A DNA stretch of 39,443 nucleotides from the NCBI RefSeq assembly GCF_040371085.1, contig NZ_JAMBMT010000002.1, positions 1-39,443 on the forward strand, written 5' to 3'. Positions 1-7,970 of this stretch are shown here, piece by piece. The notes under the pieces are model-generated. The model worked only from the letters and a program-made list of their open reading frames with translations. It was not told the origin of the DNA and did no database searches. Position 1 is the stretch's first letter, and every line of letters begins with the position of its first letter. This DNA is from Psychrobacter sp. AH5 (GTDB lineage Bacteria > Pseudomonadota > Gammaproteobacteria > Pseudomonadales > Moraxellaceae). Made by a program: the position numbers and the translations under genes.

Positions 1-2732
1 CGACGTACTTCCTCGACTAAGGCGGACTTATCCTTGGTATTCTTGTTATGCTCAAAAATCAGCTCAAGAATGTAATCAAGGTTAATCTCTTGCGACTTAA
101 GAAGATCCACCTCAAAAACTACTTCATCCCAGTCAAGCGAAGACTCGCTTTGATCCTTGGCTGCTTTTTCACGGCGCAGCCAATCACGTATGTCGTTATA
201 CGTTGATCGATAGTCTTGGACGGTGCGTTCAGCAGGTACATCGATGCTTTGCATGGCAGCAAGATCTTCATCCGTCAAATAATGCTCAGCTTTGAATGTC
301 TCAACTGCCTCATCATCAGTAATATCTATGCTTTGAAGCGCTTTTAGGCTTGTGAACTCATCATAGTTTTGTAAGATGTTCTCGACGCGTAAGTACTCGC
401 CAAATAACTTAGCAAAGTCCTTTTTGTCTGCCTCTTTGACGATCTCATCAGGGTTAGGGAAGCGTTGCTGTAGCTCCTTAATCACCTCCAAATAGCCTCG
501 TCGTGCTTTTCCTGTCGCAATATCAGTAAAGCCTTCTAGATACTCCCTATAGCTTTTTTCTAACACCACGTTCTTAGTATTTCTATCACCAAACAAGGTG
601 ATGGCATCAATGGTCGCTTGCTCTAAGTCACGAAACGTCACGATATTGCCAAAGGTCTTAGTAGCATCATAAATGCGGTTAGTACGTGAGAACGCTTGCA
701 TCAAACCGTGATAGCGAAGGTTTTTGTCAACATAGAGCGTGTTTAAGGTCGGCGCATCAAAACCTGTGAGGAACATACCGACAACAATCAGCAAATCCAC
801 ATCCTGCTTAATAACGCGTCCTGCAAGATCACGGTAGTAGTTTTGAAAAGACTTACTGTCTACGCCGTAATTGGTCTTAAACATCTCGTTGTAATCATTA
901 ATAGCACGGCTTAAAAACTCTTTGGCACTGCTATTCATGGCGGTAGGCTCAAAGCCTTCGTCGGCAATATCACCGATTGCATCTTGTTCTTCATTGGCAG
1001 CATAAGAAAAGATAGTGGCAATCTTTAAAGGCCTCTCGCTGTCCTTTTGCAGCTGATTCAAGGTCTCATAGTAAGCCTTTGCTGCGTCCACACTACTGAC
1101 GGCAAACATGGCATTAAAGCCTTTACCGTTTCCCTTTAAGCGATGGGTTTTTTGCTTAAAGCTGTTTAAGACGTACTTTGAGATCTCTTCAATACGATCA
1201 GGGTGTAATAACAGCTGCTTGTTTTCAGCAGCTGTGAGTTTCTTCTCATCTTGCTCGCTTTCAATGGCTTGAAACTGCGGGCGTACGTCATTGTAGTCCA
1301 CCTTAAACTTCAAGACCTTCTCATCACGAATGGCATCAGTGATAACGTATGAATGCAGCTCATGGCCAAACACACTGGCAGTTGTCTCTGCACCCAAAGC
1401 GTTTTCTGGGAAGATAGGAGTGCCTGTAAAACCAAACTGGTAGTATTTTTTAAACTTCTTCTTTAAGTTCTTTTGTGCTTCACCAAACTGGCTACGGTGT
1501 GCCTCATCAAAGATAAACACCACTTGTTTATGATAAATGGGTAAATCAGCCTCACCTTTGATTAGGTTGTTTAGCTTTTGAATGGTAGTGACAACAATTT
1601 TATTATCGTCTTTTTCAAGGTTACGCTTGAGTCCTGCGGTACTGTCAGAGCCGTTAACGCTATCAGGGGAGAAGCGCTGGTACTCTTTCATGGTTTGATA
1701 ATCAAGATCTTTACGATCAACCACAAAAAACACCTTATCAACAAAAGGCAGCGATGTTGCTAATCGGGCAGCTTTAAAACTGGTTAAGGTCTTACCTGAG
1801 CCTGTGGTATGCCAAATATAGCCGCCACTCTCAAGAGTGCTCCACTTCTTGGCTTGATAAGCACTGTTTATCTTCCATAGAATGCGCTCAGTAGCAGCAA
1901 TCTGATACGGACGCATCACCAATGAGGTATTACTCACATCAAAGACGGTGTAATGCATCAGCACGTTTAATAGGGCGTTTTTTTGAAAGAAGGTCGCGGT
2001 AAAGTCTTTTAAATCTTTGATTAAGGTATTGTCTGATCTCGCCCAATTCATGGTGAAATCAAAGCTGTTTTTATTGCGCTTGGTGGTATTGGCAAAGTAA
2101 CGGGTATCGGTGCCGTTTGAGATCACAAACAGCTGTAGGTATTTATATAAGGAGTTATCGGAGTTAAAGCTCTCTTTGCTATAACGATGCACCTGGTTAA
2201 ATGCTTCGCGAATGGCGATACCACGTTTTTTAAGCTCAATTTGCACCAAGGGCAAGCCATTGACCAAAACAGTCACATCATAGCGATTGGCTTGTGTGCC
2301 CTTTTGAGCGAACTGCTTAATGACCTGTACTTTGTTACGTGGGATATTTTTTTTGTCCAGCAGGGCAATGTTCTGCAGGTGCCCATCATCAAAGATGAAG
2401 TCATAGATGTGGTCATCATGAATCTTTCGAGCTTTGTCCGTGATGTTATCACTAGGATTATCAAGATACTCCATCACAAAGCGCTGCCACTCAGCATCTG
2501 TAAACTGTACCTCATTTAAGATCTGCAACTGTACACGTACGTTAGCAAGCATCGTTTCAGGCGAATTTAAACCAGGGACAAACTCATATCCCTGGTTTTG
2601 TAAGTCTTTGAGTAGTTCACGCTCTAGATCGTCTTCAGTCTGATACCCCCCATCAGGCTGATCGCACTTGGTATATTTATTTAAAACGATAAAATTATTC
2701 GACTCAGCAATGGTTTTTATTTGGTCAGTCAT
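1..2732 (-). CDS. hsdR: Type I restriction enzyme subunit R, N-terminal and central part (gene crosses the window edge)
   Basis: Motor and nuclease subunit of a type I restriction-modification enzyme, which translocates DNA with ATP and cuts it at a distance. The gene starts at ATG 2732, overlapping the end of hsdS by 8 bases, and reads without a stop to base 1. Visible motifs are the PD-(D/E)xK nuclease (D152, then E166 and K168 in QIELKKR), Walker A (TTGSGKT, about residue 310), DEAH ([11 protein letters not shown]), FTGTP and the late helicase motif AFSRTNR. These positions nearly match D151, E165 and K167 of EcoR124I. The frame continues at 39443 and ends at 39074, giving 1,033 aa against 1,038 in EcoR124I. 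Third gene of the hsdM-hsdS-hsdR operon. The gene appears intact. Confidence 0.96.
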   Translation of the reverse strand, partial: MTDQIKTIAESNNFIVLNKYTKCDQPDGGYQTEDDLERELLKDLQNQGYEFVPGLNSPETMLANVRVQLQILNEVQFTDAEWQRFVMEYLDNPSDNITDKARKIHDDHIYDFIFDDGHLQNIALLDKKNIPRNKVQVIKQFAQKGTQANRYDVTVLVNGLPLVQIELKKRGIAIREAFNQVHRYSKESFNSDNSLYKYLQLFVISNGTDTRYFANTTKRNKNSFDFTMNWARSDNTLIKDLKDFTATFFQKNALLNVLMHYTVFDVSNTSLVMRPYQIAATERILWKINSAYQAKKWSTLESGGYIWHTTGSGKTLTSFKAARLATSLPFVDKVFFVVDRKDLDYQTMKEYQRFSPDSVNGSDSTAGLKRNLEKDDNKIVVTTIQKLNNLIKGEADLPIYHKQVVFIFDEAHRSQFGEAQKNLKKKFKKYYQFGFTGTPIFPENALGAETTASVFGHELHSYVITDAIRDEKVLKFKVDYNDVRPQFQAIESEQDEKKLTAAENKQLLLHPDRIEEISKYVLNSFKQKTHRLKGNGKGFNAMFAVSSVDAAKAYYETLNQLQKDSERPLKIATIFSYAANEEQDAIGDIADEGFEPTAMNSSAKEFLSRAINDYNEMFKTNYGVDSKSFQNYYRDLAGRVIKQDVDLLIVVGMFLTGFDAPTLNTLYVDKNLRYHGLMQAFSRTNRIYDATKTFGNIVTFRDLEQATIDAITLFGDRNTKNVVLEKSYREYLEGFTDIATGKARRGYLEVIKELQQRFPNPDEIVKEADKKDFAKLFGEYLRVENILQNYDEFTSLKALQSIDITDDEAVETFKAEHYLTDEDLAAMQSIDVPAERTVQDYRSTYNDIRDWLRREKAAKDQSESSLDWDEVVFEVDLLKSQEINLDYILELIFEHNKNTKDKSALVEEVR

Positions 2733-3345
2733 GAGCTACCACCTCAGGCTTGGGGAAGCTTAACAGCAGGTCACGGTAGTACGCATACTGCTGCTGACGT
2801 GCTGTAAGTTCTGCTGTAAGTTCTGCTGTAATTTCTGTAAATGTGTCTAAAATTCGGACGATTTCGGCTTGGACGTTGAGGGGAGGAATAGGAACTTTTA
2901 TTTTACGTAAGTTATCGTTATAAAGACGCTTTATAGTTCCACCTTCAGCAACATTCCAGTTCACTATTTGATAAAAGTAGTACAGGTATTTATTTAAAAT
3001 TTCACTCTCATTATTTTCTATCCAAACAATATTACTATCTTGGAAATATGAATCCTGTCCATCAAATATTACTGTTCGTCCAATTGTGCCGCTTGCAGAA
3101 ATTAAAACCTCACCAGCTTGGGGGTAACTGTATTTAGTCTTGTACTCCTCAAATAGCTCTCTAGTAATATAAGCATCAGGCTCTTTTCCAAAAGTTCCTA
3201 TCTTATAAAATGGAACATCTCCCTTACTGGAAGTTTGATGTTTTAAAACTCTTTTACACATACTTACCTTGCCAATATCACCCAAAGCTTCCCACTCAAC
3301 CTCAACCCCATCAAGTAGCTTCTCCATATAACCTAAGTGACTCAT
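2725..3345 (-). CDS. hsdS: Half-length type I specificity subunit HsdS
   Basis: DNA-recognition subunit of the type I enzyme. At 206 aa it is about half the usual roughly 400 aa. It holds one target-recognition domain (about residues 15-155), then the conserved helical region ([17 protein letters not shown]) with a TAEL-type repeat near residue 175. Its ATG overlaps the hsdM stop (ATGA at 3342-3345) and its own stop overlaps the hsdR start, so operon coupling is intact and this does not look like random decay. Two half subunits can assemble into a working specificity unit that reads a symmetric bipartite target, as shown for truncated HsdS of related enzymes. No second HsdS half was seen elsewhere in the window. 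Symmetric recognition is inference. Confidence 0.9.
   Translation of the reverse strand: MSHLGYMEKLLDGVEVEWEALGDIGKVSMCKRVLKHQTSSKGDVPFYKIGTFGKEPDAYITRELFEEYKTKYSYPQAGEVLISASGTIGRTVIFDGQDSYFQDSNIVWIENNESEILNKYLYYFYQIVNWNVAEGGTIKRLYNDNLRKIKVPIPPLNVQAEIVRILDTFTEITAELTAELTARQQQYAYYRDLLLSFPKPEVVAHD
2800..2835 (-). repeat. Three 12-bp units encoding the TAEL spacer repeat in hsdS
   Basis: On the plus strand the unit TGCTGTAAGTTC occurs at 2800-2811 and 2812-2823, with a one-mismatch copy at 2824-2835. On the coding strand each gives four residues of the TAEL type. In EcoR124I and EcoR124II a change between two and three such units alters the spacer length of the DNA target, so this is a known slippage site for changing specificity. 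Confidence 0.85.
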
Positions 3346-4883
3346 GCCTCAATCTCCGCAACGATTTTATCGATATCAGCACGCAGCTTATCAATCTTAG
3401 CAACTGTCGTTTCAAGTTCGCTATTTAAAGTTTTAATATCAACAACCTCACGCGTATCTTCTGCCTCTACGTAAGCACTTACCGATAAGTTATAGTCATT
3501 TTTAGCAATATCGCTGTTATCAACGCTTGCAGACAAATAATCCGTATCTTCTTTAGTATCAAACAACGTCATGATCTGCTCAATATGCGCATCGGTTAAC
3601 ACATTGGTATTGGTCTCTGACTTAAACAGCTTACTGGCATCAATAAACTGCGTCTTACCCTCTGTCTTGTGCTTTGATAAAACTAGTATGTTGACCGAGA
3701 TACTGGTTCCAAAGAATAAGTTGGGTGCTAAGGAGATCACCGTCTCTACATAGTTATTATCTACCAAATACTGACGGATCTTTTGTTCAGCACCGCCGCG
3801 ATAAAAGATACCAGGAAAGCAAACAATAGCGGCGCGGCCCTTACTCGATAAGTAATTTAATGCATGAAGCACAAAAGCAAAGTCCGCCTTTGATTTAGGA
3901 GCCAATACTCCCGCTGGCGCAAAGCGCTCATCATTAATTAAGGTTGGATCATCACTACCAATCCATTTCACTGAATACGGCGGGTTAGAGACAATCGCAT
4001 CAAAGGGTCTATCCTCCCCAAAATGCGGATCTAACAGCGTATTACCCAGCTTGATATTAAACTTGTCGTAGTTCACGTTATGTAAAAACATATTCATACG
4101 GGCAAGGTTATAGGTGGTGTGGTTAATCTCTTGACCAAAAAACCCCTCTTCAATGATGTGATTATCAAAGTGCTTTTTAGCTTGTAGTAACAAAGAGCCC
4201 GAACCTGCAGCTGGATCGTAGATTTTATTTACTGTCTCTTGTTTGTGCATCGCAATTTGAGCAATCAGTTTAGACACGCTTTGAGGGGTGAAGAACTCCC
4301 CACCTGATTTACCCGCATTGGCCGCATAGTTTGAGATCAGATACTCATAAGCATCGCCAAATAGATCAATCTCACTGTCCTCAAACTGATGCAGCTTAAG
4401 GCCAGCTACCCCTTTTAGCACCGCAGCTAAACGAGTGTTTTTATCGGCGACCGTATTACCTAATCGGTTACTGGTGGTATCAAAATCAGCAAACAGACCC
4501 TTAATATCAGGCTCAGACGGGTAGCCATTGGCCGAGCTTTCAATCTCTTTAAAGATAGCGGCCAAATCCGTATTCAAGTTTTCATTTCTATGCGCATTGG
4601 CTGCCACGTTAGCAAACAGCTGACTTGGGTATATGAAATAACCCTTAGTCTTAATCGCATCGTCTTTAATATCAGCAGTAATCACTTCATCAGGAAGAGC
4701 GGCATAATTAACGCTCTCATCCCCTGCCTCAATATAATTGGCAAAGTTCTCACTGATAAAGCGGTAGAACAAAGTCCCCAACACATACTGTTTAAAATCC
4801 CACCCATCGACTGAGCCACGAACCTCGTTTGCAATTTGCCAAATTTGTCGATGCAGTTCCGCACGTTGTTGGGTACTTGTCAT
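3342..4883 (-). CDS. hsdM: Type I DNA methyltransferase subunit HsdM
   Basis: Adenine-N6 methyltransferase subunit of the type I system; it methylates the host target and forms the core with HsdS. The 513-aa protein has the N-terminal helical domain, the segment [13 protein letters not shown], the SAM-binding motif [13 protein letters not shown] and the catalytic motif NPPYSVKW. EcoR124I HsdM is of similar length (520 aa). First gene of the hsdM-hsdS-hsdR operon, overlapping hsdS by 4 bases. The start follows a weak AGGA site that lies inside a 10-bp palindrome (4893-4902). No damage seen. Confidence 0.96.
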   Translation of the reverse strand: MTSTQQRAELHRQIWQIANEVRGSVDGWDFKQYVLGTLFYRFISENFANYIEAGDESVNYAALPDEVITADIKDDAIKTKGYFIYPSQLFANVAANAHRNENLNTDLAAIFKEIESSANGYPSEPDIKGLFADFDTTSNRLGNTVADKNTRLAAVLKGVAGLKLHQFEDSEIDLFGDAYEYLISNYAANAGKSGGEFFTPQSVSKLIAQIAMHKQETVNKIYDPAAGSGSLLLQAKKHFDNHIIEEGFFGQEINHTTYNLARMNMFLHNVNYDKFNIKLGNTLLDPHFGEDRPFDAIVSNPPYSVKWIGSDDPTLINDERFAPAGVLAPKSKADFAFVLHALNYLSSKGRAAIVCFPGIFYRGGAEQKIRQYLVDNNYVETVISLAPNLFFGTSISVNILVLSKHKTEGKTQFIDASKLFKSETNTNVLTDAHIEQIMTLFDTKEDTDYLSASVDNSDIAKNDYNLSVSAYVEAEDTREVVDIKTLNSELETTVAKIDKLRADIDKIVAEIEA

Positions 4884-5206
4884 GATAAAAAATCCTATAG
4901 GAATAATGATGGGGCTAGAAGCCCCTTATGTTTTGTGTAACTTAAATCGTTATTGAGTACGCTTTGATTAAGGGCAATATACCTTAGCACTGCTAACCGT
5001 TTTTGGTTCTATTATATGGTGCTGATATAGGAAACAGTGCTTGTTTTGCCATGGGCATTTTCTTTACAGCTTGCTTCTGCGTCTGGCTTAAGAAAACAAG
5101 CATCTGATGATACTAGTAAGGTGCACAGCGTTCGACGATATGTGTAATTTTTTGAGTTTTTTATACATATCCTTTTTATAGGTATAGAAAAACGAATTTT
5201 TTATAC
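4884..5206. promoter_or_regulatory. Intergenic region upstream of hsdM with stem-loops and an IS-end-like stretch
   Basis: No gene seen. Just upstream of hsdM (minus strand) lie the palindrome TCCTATAGGA (4893-4902), which contains the likely ribosome site, and a stem-loop GGGGCT-AGA-AGCCCC (4911-4925). The stretch at 4926-4943 (TTATGTTTTGTGTAACT) resembles the IS256-type ends near 36.4 kb. At 5178-5210 an inverted repeat (ATAGGTATAGAAAAA and TTTTTTATACCTAT) overlaps the end of parG and may terminate parFG transcription or bind a regulator. Confidence 0.5.
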
Positions 5207-5416
5207 CTATCGCTCAACCAATTTTTCCTCAATCATTTCAGTCAACAACTCAGTCACCGTTTTTCGGCTTTCAAGCGCGTACCGCTTGAGCGCAATGTGT
5301 TTATCTTCATCTAGATTAAAATTCACGCGTACCGTCTTTTTGGGACTGTCCGTCACATCCGATAAAGCCAATTGATCCTTAACGTTCTTACTAGGACGAC
5401 CTGCTGATAAACTCAT
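5207..5416 (-). CDS. parG: ParG-like ribbon-helix-helix centromere-binding protein
   Basis: Small 69-aa partner of the ParF-type ATPase encoded 3 bases upstream. The N-terminal half is polar and flexible; the C-terminal half (TVRVNFNLDEDKHIALKRYA, then TVTELLTEMIEEKL) is a typical ribbon-helix-helix fold of MetJ/Arc type. ParG of TP228 (76 aa) has the same layout: it binds the centromere, represses its own operon, and stimulates ParF ATPase with its mobile N-terminus. The gene order parF-parG and the tandem repeats upstream support this role. A plain CopG-family regulator is the alternative. Confidence 0.8.
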   Translation of the reverse strand: MSLSAGRPSKNVKDQLALSDVTDSPKKTVRVNFNLDEDKHIALKRYALESRKTVTELLTEMIEEKLVER

Positions 5417-5419
5417 GAC

Positions 5420-6058
5420 TTACTCCTCACCAAAAAATGTTTGAATCTCACTGACTAATGCAGTTATCTCTTGTATCGCATTGCTATTAGGCGATTCGGT
5501 ATCAAATACTGTCTTACCAAGGGCAGCACTATTAGGATAAGCAACTCGCTGCATTACTCTGGTCTCTAATACCGGAAGATTATAATCAAGCAGCGCGGTT
5601 GCCACCTCTTTACCAATATTGGTATTTTGAATGGCGCGTGATACGACAAAGGCCGCCTTTAGTTGGCCATCCATCATCTCAATACGTTGCTGTACTAAAT
5701 CAACCAAATCGCTGGTCGCCCAGATATCATAGGGGCTCGGCTGCACCGGAATCAATATAAAATCAGCCGCTTTTATAGCAGAAATAGCCAGACTAGTAGC
5801 TTGCGGCGATCCATCGATCACCACGTAATCTTTATCAGAGACGTTTTTTAAATCTTTATCAAGTGTTGGTCTGTCGAGCCCGATCACTGGTACCGGATTG
5901 TCTTCATCAACCGCTCTCCAGTCACGCGCACTGCCCTGCTGGTCGCTATCCACCAACAAAACACTATGGCCTTTCAACTGTAAGCCACGAGCCAGATGCG
6001 TTGCGATGGTAGTCTTGCCGCTGCCACCTTTTTGATTTAATACCGCGATTACCTTCAT
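5420..6058 (-). CDS. parF: ParF-type ParA partition ATPase
   Basis: Walker-type ATPase (212 aa) that segregates the plasmid by forming dynamic assemblies on the nucleoid. Deviant Walker A is at the very N-terminus (KVIAVLNQKGGSGKTTIATH), followed by VLLVDSDQQGSA and YVVIDGSPQ. The lack of an N-terminal DNA-binding domain and the short length place it with type Ib ParF proteins. A longer reading start exists at 6157, but it translates the tandem 8-bp repeats; the ATG at 6058 places the P-loop where the family has it. Operon with parG. Confidence 0.92.
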   Translation of the reverse strand: MKVIAVLNQKGGSGKTTIATHLARGLQLKGHSVLLVDSDQQGSARDWRAVDEDNPVPVIGLDRPTLDKDLKNVSDKDYVVIDGSPQATSLAISAIKAADFILIPVQPSPYDIWATSDLVDLVQQRIEMMDGQLKAAFVVSRAIQNTNIGKEVATALLDYNLPVLETRVMQRVAYPNSAALGKTVFDTESPNSNAIQEITALVSEIQTFFGEE

Positions 6059-6088
6059 AAATACAGATCCCTGTAGCATGCATTGAAT

Positions 6089-6136
6089 ATATAAGTATAT
6101 AAGTATATAAGTATATAAGTATATAAGTATATAAGT
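6089..6136. repeat. Six tandem 8-bp repeats upstream of parF (likely ParG operator and centromere)
   Basis: The unit ATATAAGT is repeated six times without interruption, starting 31 bases upstream of the parF ATG. A plausible minus-strand promoter (GTGACG, 17 bases, TTATAT) would put its -10 box at the upstream edge of the array. Arrays in this position in ParF/ParG systems serve both as operator and as partition site. ParG binding here is inference. Confidence 0.75.
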
Positions 6137-6390
6137 ATAACTAAAAACGTACGTCACATCACTATTAATAGCAATACTTCATAGTAAAAATAGCATCGCC
6201 TTTTCTAACTAGCGTATATCCATCATGATAGACGTCCTGTATCAAAGACAGCATAATAAACTGCCTATTACTAGGCAAATTGCGCTATTGGATACCAATT
6301 TGAGCTACTAAAAGGAATACTTTAGCCGCTCATATTCGTTATAATCCGTTCACCAATCAAAAACTACTAATCGTTAATGAGGAAACCACT
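6137..6390. other. Gene-free region between parF and the Xre gene
   Basis: No gene seen. It contains the palindrome ACGTACGT near 6147-6154, a short stem-loop TGCCT-ATTACT-AGGCA near 6266, and a TATAAT-like box near 6340 that probably drives the Xre gene to the right. Confidence 0.35.
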
Positions 6391-6615
6391 ATGGTGAAGT
6401 GTCACTTATCGACCATCATGGGCGAAAGACGCCTTAAAATTGCCGATGTCGCAAGAGATACTGGTATCAATCGTGGCACCATTACTCGCATGTATCATGA
6501 AGAAGCCACCCGAGTTGATCTAGATGTCATCGAGTCTTTATGCACGTATCTTAGAATCAATGTTGGTGATTTATATGAAATTATAAATGAGGACAGCAGT
6601 GAAACGCCTGAGTGA
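6391..6615 (+). CDS. Small Xre-family DNA-binding protein
   Basis: 74-aa Cro/CI-type helix-turn-helix protein covering little more than the domain. The helices KIADVARDTGINRGTITRMY and the later ESLCTYLRINVGDLYEII are typical of short Xre (HTH_26) regulators. It has a weak ribosome site (AATGAGGAAACC). It lies between the partition locus and a 91-aa gene whose promoter is bracketed by two matching 17-bp dyads, which are candidate operators for this protein. Confidence 0.8.
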   Translation: MVKCHLSTIMGERRLKIADVARDTGINRGTITRMYHEEATRVDLDVIESLCTYLRINVGDLYEIINEDSSETPE

Positions 6616-6658
6616 ATACCCTCGCTCATAAGACATTATCACCTTTAGACGCATAAAA

Positions 6659-6680
6659 AGACCTTTAGAAGGTCATTTTC
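6659..6680 (+). terminator. Stem-loop after the Xre gene (terminator or operator)
   Basis: GACCTT-TAG-AAGGTC (6660-6674) followed by ATTTTCTCTT. It looks like a weak intrinsic terminator. The same 17-bp dyad pattern recurs at 6712-6728, so an operator role is equally possible. Confidence 0.5.
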
Positions 6681-6682
6681 TC

Positions 6683-6728
6683 TTGCAATAGATTAAAATA
6701 TAGGTATAATTTGACCTGTAGTAGGTCA
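6683..6728 (+). promoter_or_regulatory. Sigma70 promoter with an overlapping dyad
   Basis: TTGCAA (6683-6688), a 16-base spacer and TATAAT (6705-6710). A dyad TGACCT-GTAGT-AGGTCA starts 2 bases after the -10 box (6712-6728) and covers the expected transcription start, a classical repressor position. It drives the 91-aa gene at 6772. Confidence 0.7.
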
Positions 6729-6771
6729 TTTTATCCATTATTTACATACAATAATCTATAGGAGAATATCT

Positions 6772-7047
6772 ATGAACACTAATTTATCGCGGCTCAACAG
6801 CTGCACATGGTTTAGTGAACAGACTAAAGCTTTAGCCTCTCAGCTGTTATTCAGCTTACAAATACAGCAGGGCGTACAACTGGCATCATTACTTGGTGTT
6901 GACTCTATCCTTTATAATGATGAAGCGATTTATGTCTGGGTGCAACGACAGCTAGATGACGGTCTTATGATTGATGATTATACGTTAAGCACCCTTGAAA
7001 CCGCCTTTATAGAGTTGGTCACAGCTCATACTGACCAAGCAGCATAA
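6772..7047 (+). CDS. Hypothetical 91-aa protein
   Basis: Not recognised. Soluble, acidic, mostly helical by appearance, with no signal peptide or membrane segment (begins MNTNLSRLNSCTWF, ends TAHTDQAA). It has a strong ribosome site (AGGAGA), its own near-consensus promoter with an overlapping dyad, and an intrinsic terminator downstream, so it is a complete, regulated single-gene unit on the plasmid backbone. Copy-control or stability functions would fit its position but nothing in the sequence proves them. Confidence 0.75.
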   Translation: MNTNLSRLNSCTWFSEQTKALASQLLFSLQIQQGVQLASLLGVDSILYNDEAIYVWVQRQLDDGLMIDDYTLSTLETAFIELVTAHTDQAA

Positions 7048-7105
7048 TCGTTTTAGATTAAAAAGGCCTCTCTTATGACCGATAGAGCTTGATATTTATT
7101 GCCTT

Positions 7106-7140
7106 AATAGCCAGTTGTCACCATCTGGCTATTTTTTATT
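7106..7140 (+). terminator. Rho-independent terminator
   Basis: Stem TAGCCAG (7108-7114) and CTGGCTA (7125-7131) followed by TTTTTTATT. It ends the 91-aa gene. Confidence 0.85.
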
Positions 7141-7168
7141 AGCCGATACCATATTTATTGTCACGCTT

Positions 7169-7684
7169 TTAACGATGATAATTTTGGTGACTGCCCTGAT
7201 CAGAATAATCTGTCTCACCCAAAGAAAAATCTAGTGGACTCCTATCGGTCGTGCTCACAAATTTCTCTGGTTGGCTCTGTTCCGTAGCATCAACTTTCAT
7301 TTCCCCTTCCTCATGAATAGCTTTTTGACTCTTCTCTTTTTGTTGAATCTCAAATGAGCTCTCTTCCTCATCCAAACCCATATCGCCACCCAAACTTTCA
7401 ATCATACTTTTAAACAATTCTTTATCCGATTTTCTCGTTAAAAAATCTGGAAAATGAATCGCAAAATACTCTCGAATCATCTGCTCACTCTCACCATCAG
7501 TTGCCAATACCTGACCCAAAAACGCCCCCATTAGAATCTTCTGCTTGTTTAATCGCTTATCTAACTTTACTTGCTGAACCTTAGCTTGGCGTTTTAACTC
7601 TTCTAACCGTTGACGCTCTTTTAGCTCATTAGAGTTTTGACTATCAAAAATAGACACAGGCGCTTTATTATTAGATACTGACAT
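7169..7684 (-). CDS. Probable mobilisation accessory protein (MobC/TraD-like)
   Basis: 171 aa, divergent from the relaxase gene across the oriT-like region. The N-terminal third is a basic coiled coil (ELKERQRLEELKRQAKVQQ) leading into KQKILMGAFLGQVLA, a short helix like that of accessory proteins found beside MobA/MobL relaxases. The C-terminal half is acidic and low in complexity. A TTG start 18 bases upstream would swallow the ribosome site AAGGA, so the ATG at 7684 is preferred. Function as a relaxosome helper is inferred from position and the coiled-coil/helix pattern; exact family not certain. Confidence 0.6.
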   Translation of the reverse strand: MSVSNNKAPVSIFDSQNSNELKERQRLEELKRQAKVQQVKLDKRLNKQKILMGAFLGQVLATDGESEQMIREYFAIHFPDFLTRKSDKELFKSMIESLGGDMGLDEEESSFEIQQKEKSQKAIHEEGEMKVDATEQSQPEKFVSTTDRSPLDFSLGETDYSDQGSHQNYHR

Positions 7685-7799
7685 CAGATTTATCCTTATC
7701 AATTAAATTTTACTCAGCATAGCAAGTACCCCACTATCATTCAATCACTTGTGGTAAGCTTTAACACAACCACATCCGAAACCTTAGATAGCTTAGTTT

Positions 7800-7945
7800 A
7801 TTATTTAATGGTGGCGTCTCCCTGACTAAGGGCGAAGTAACGACTCAAAATTTAATCTATCCACTTCGTTACTATCTTAATTTTGAATCCTTCTTCGTTG
7901 GGGAAACCCCAAACCCCGCACACCACAAAAAGCGGTGGTGTGCAA
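7800..7945. other. Candidate origin of transfer (oriT)
   Basis: Lies between the divergent accessory gene and the relaxase. AAGGGCG (7828-7834) resembles the nick-region core of Q-type oriTs such as the Ti plasmids. Around it are inverted repeats AGTAACGA with TCGTTACT, TCAAAATT with AATTTTGA, GGGG-AAA-CCCC (7900-7910), and a 9-bp stem GCACACCAC with GTGGTGTGC (7918-7943) just ahead of mobA. Nick position is inference. Confidence 0.55.
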
Positions 7946-7970
7946 AAAGCAAAAATGGCAGGTGACTTTT

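Noticed and set aside
6059..6157. Longer start for the ParA-type protein
   Set aside because: The extra residues translate the tandem 8-bp repeats (ILIYLYTY type); the P-loop should lie at the N-terminus as from ATG 6058.
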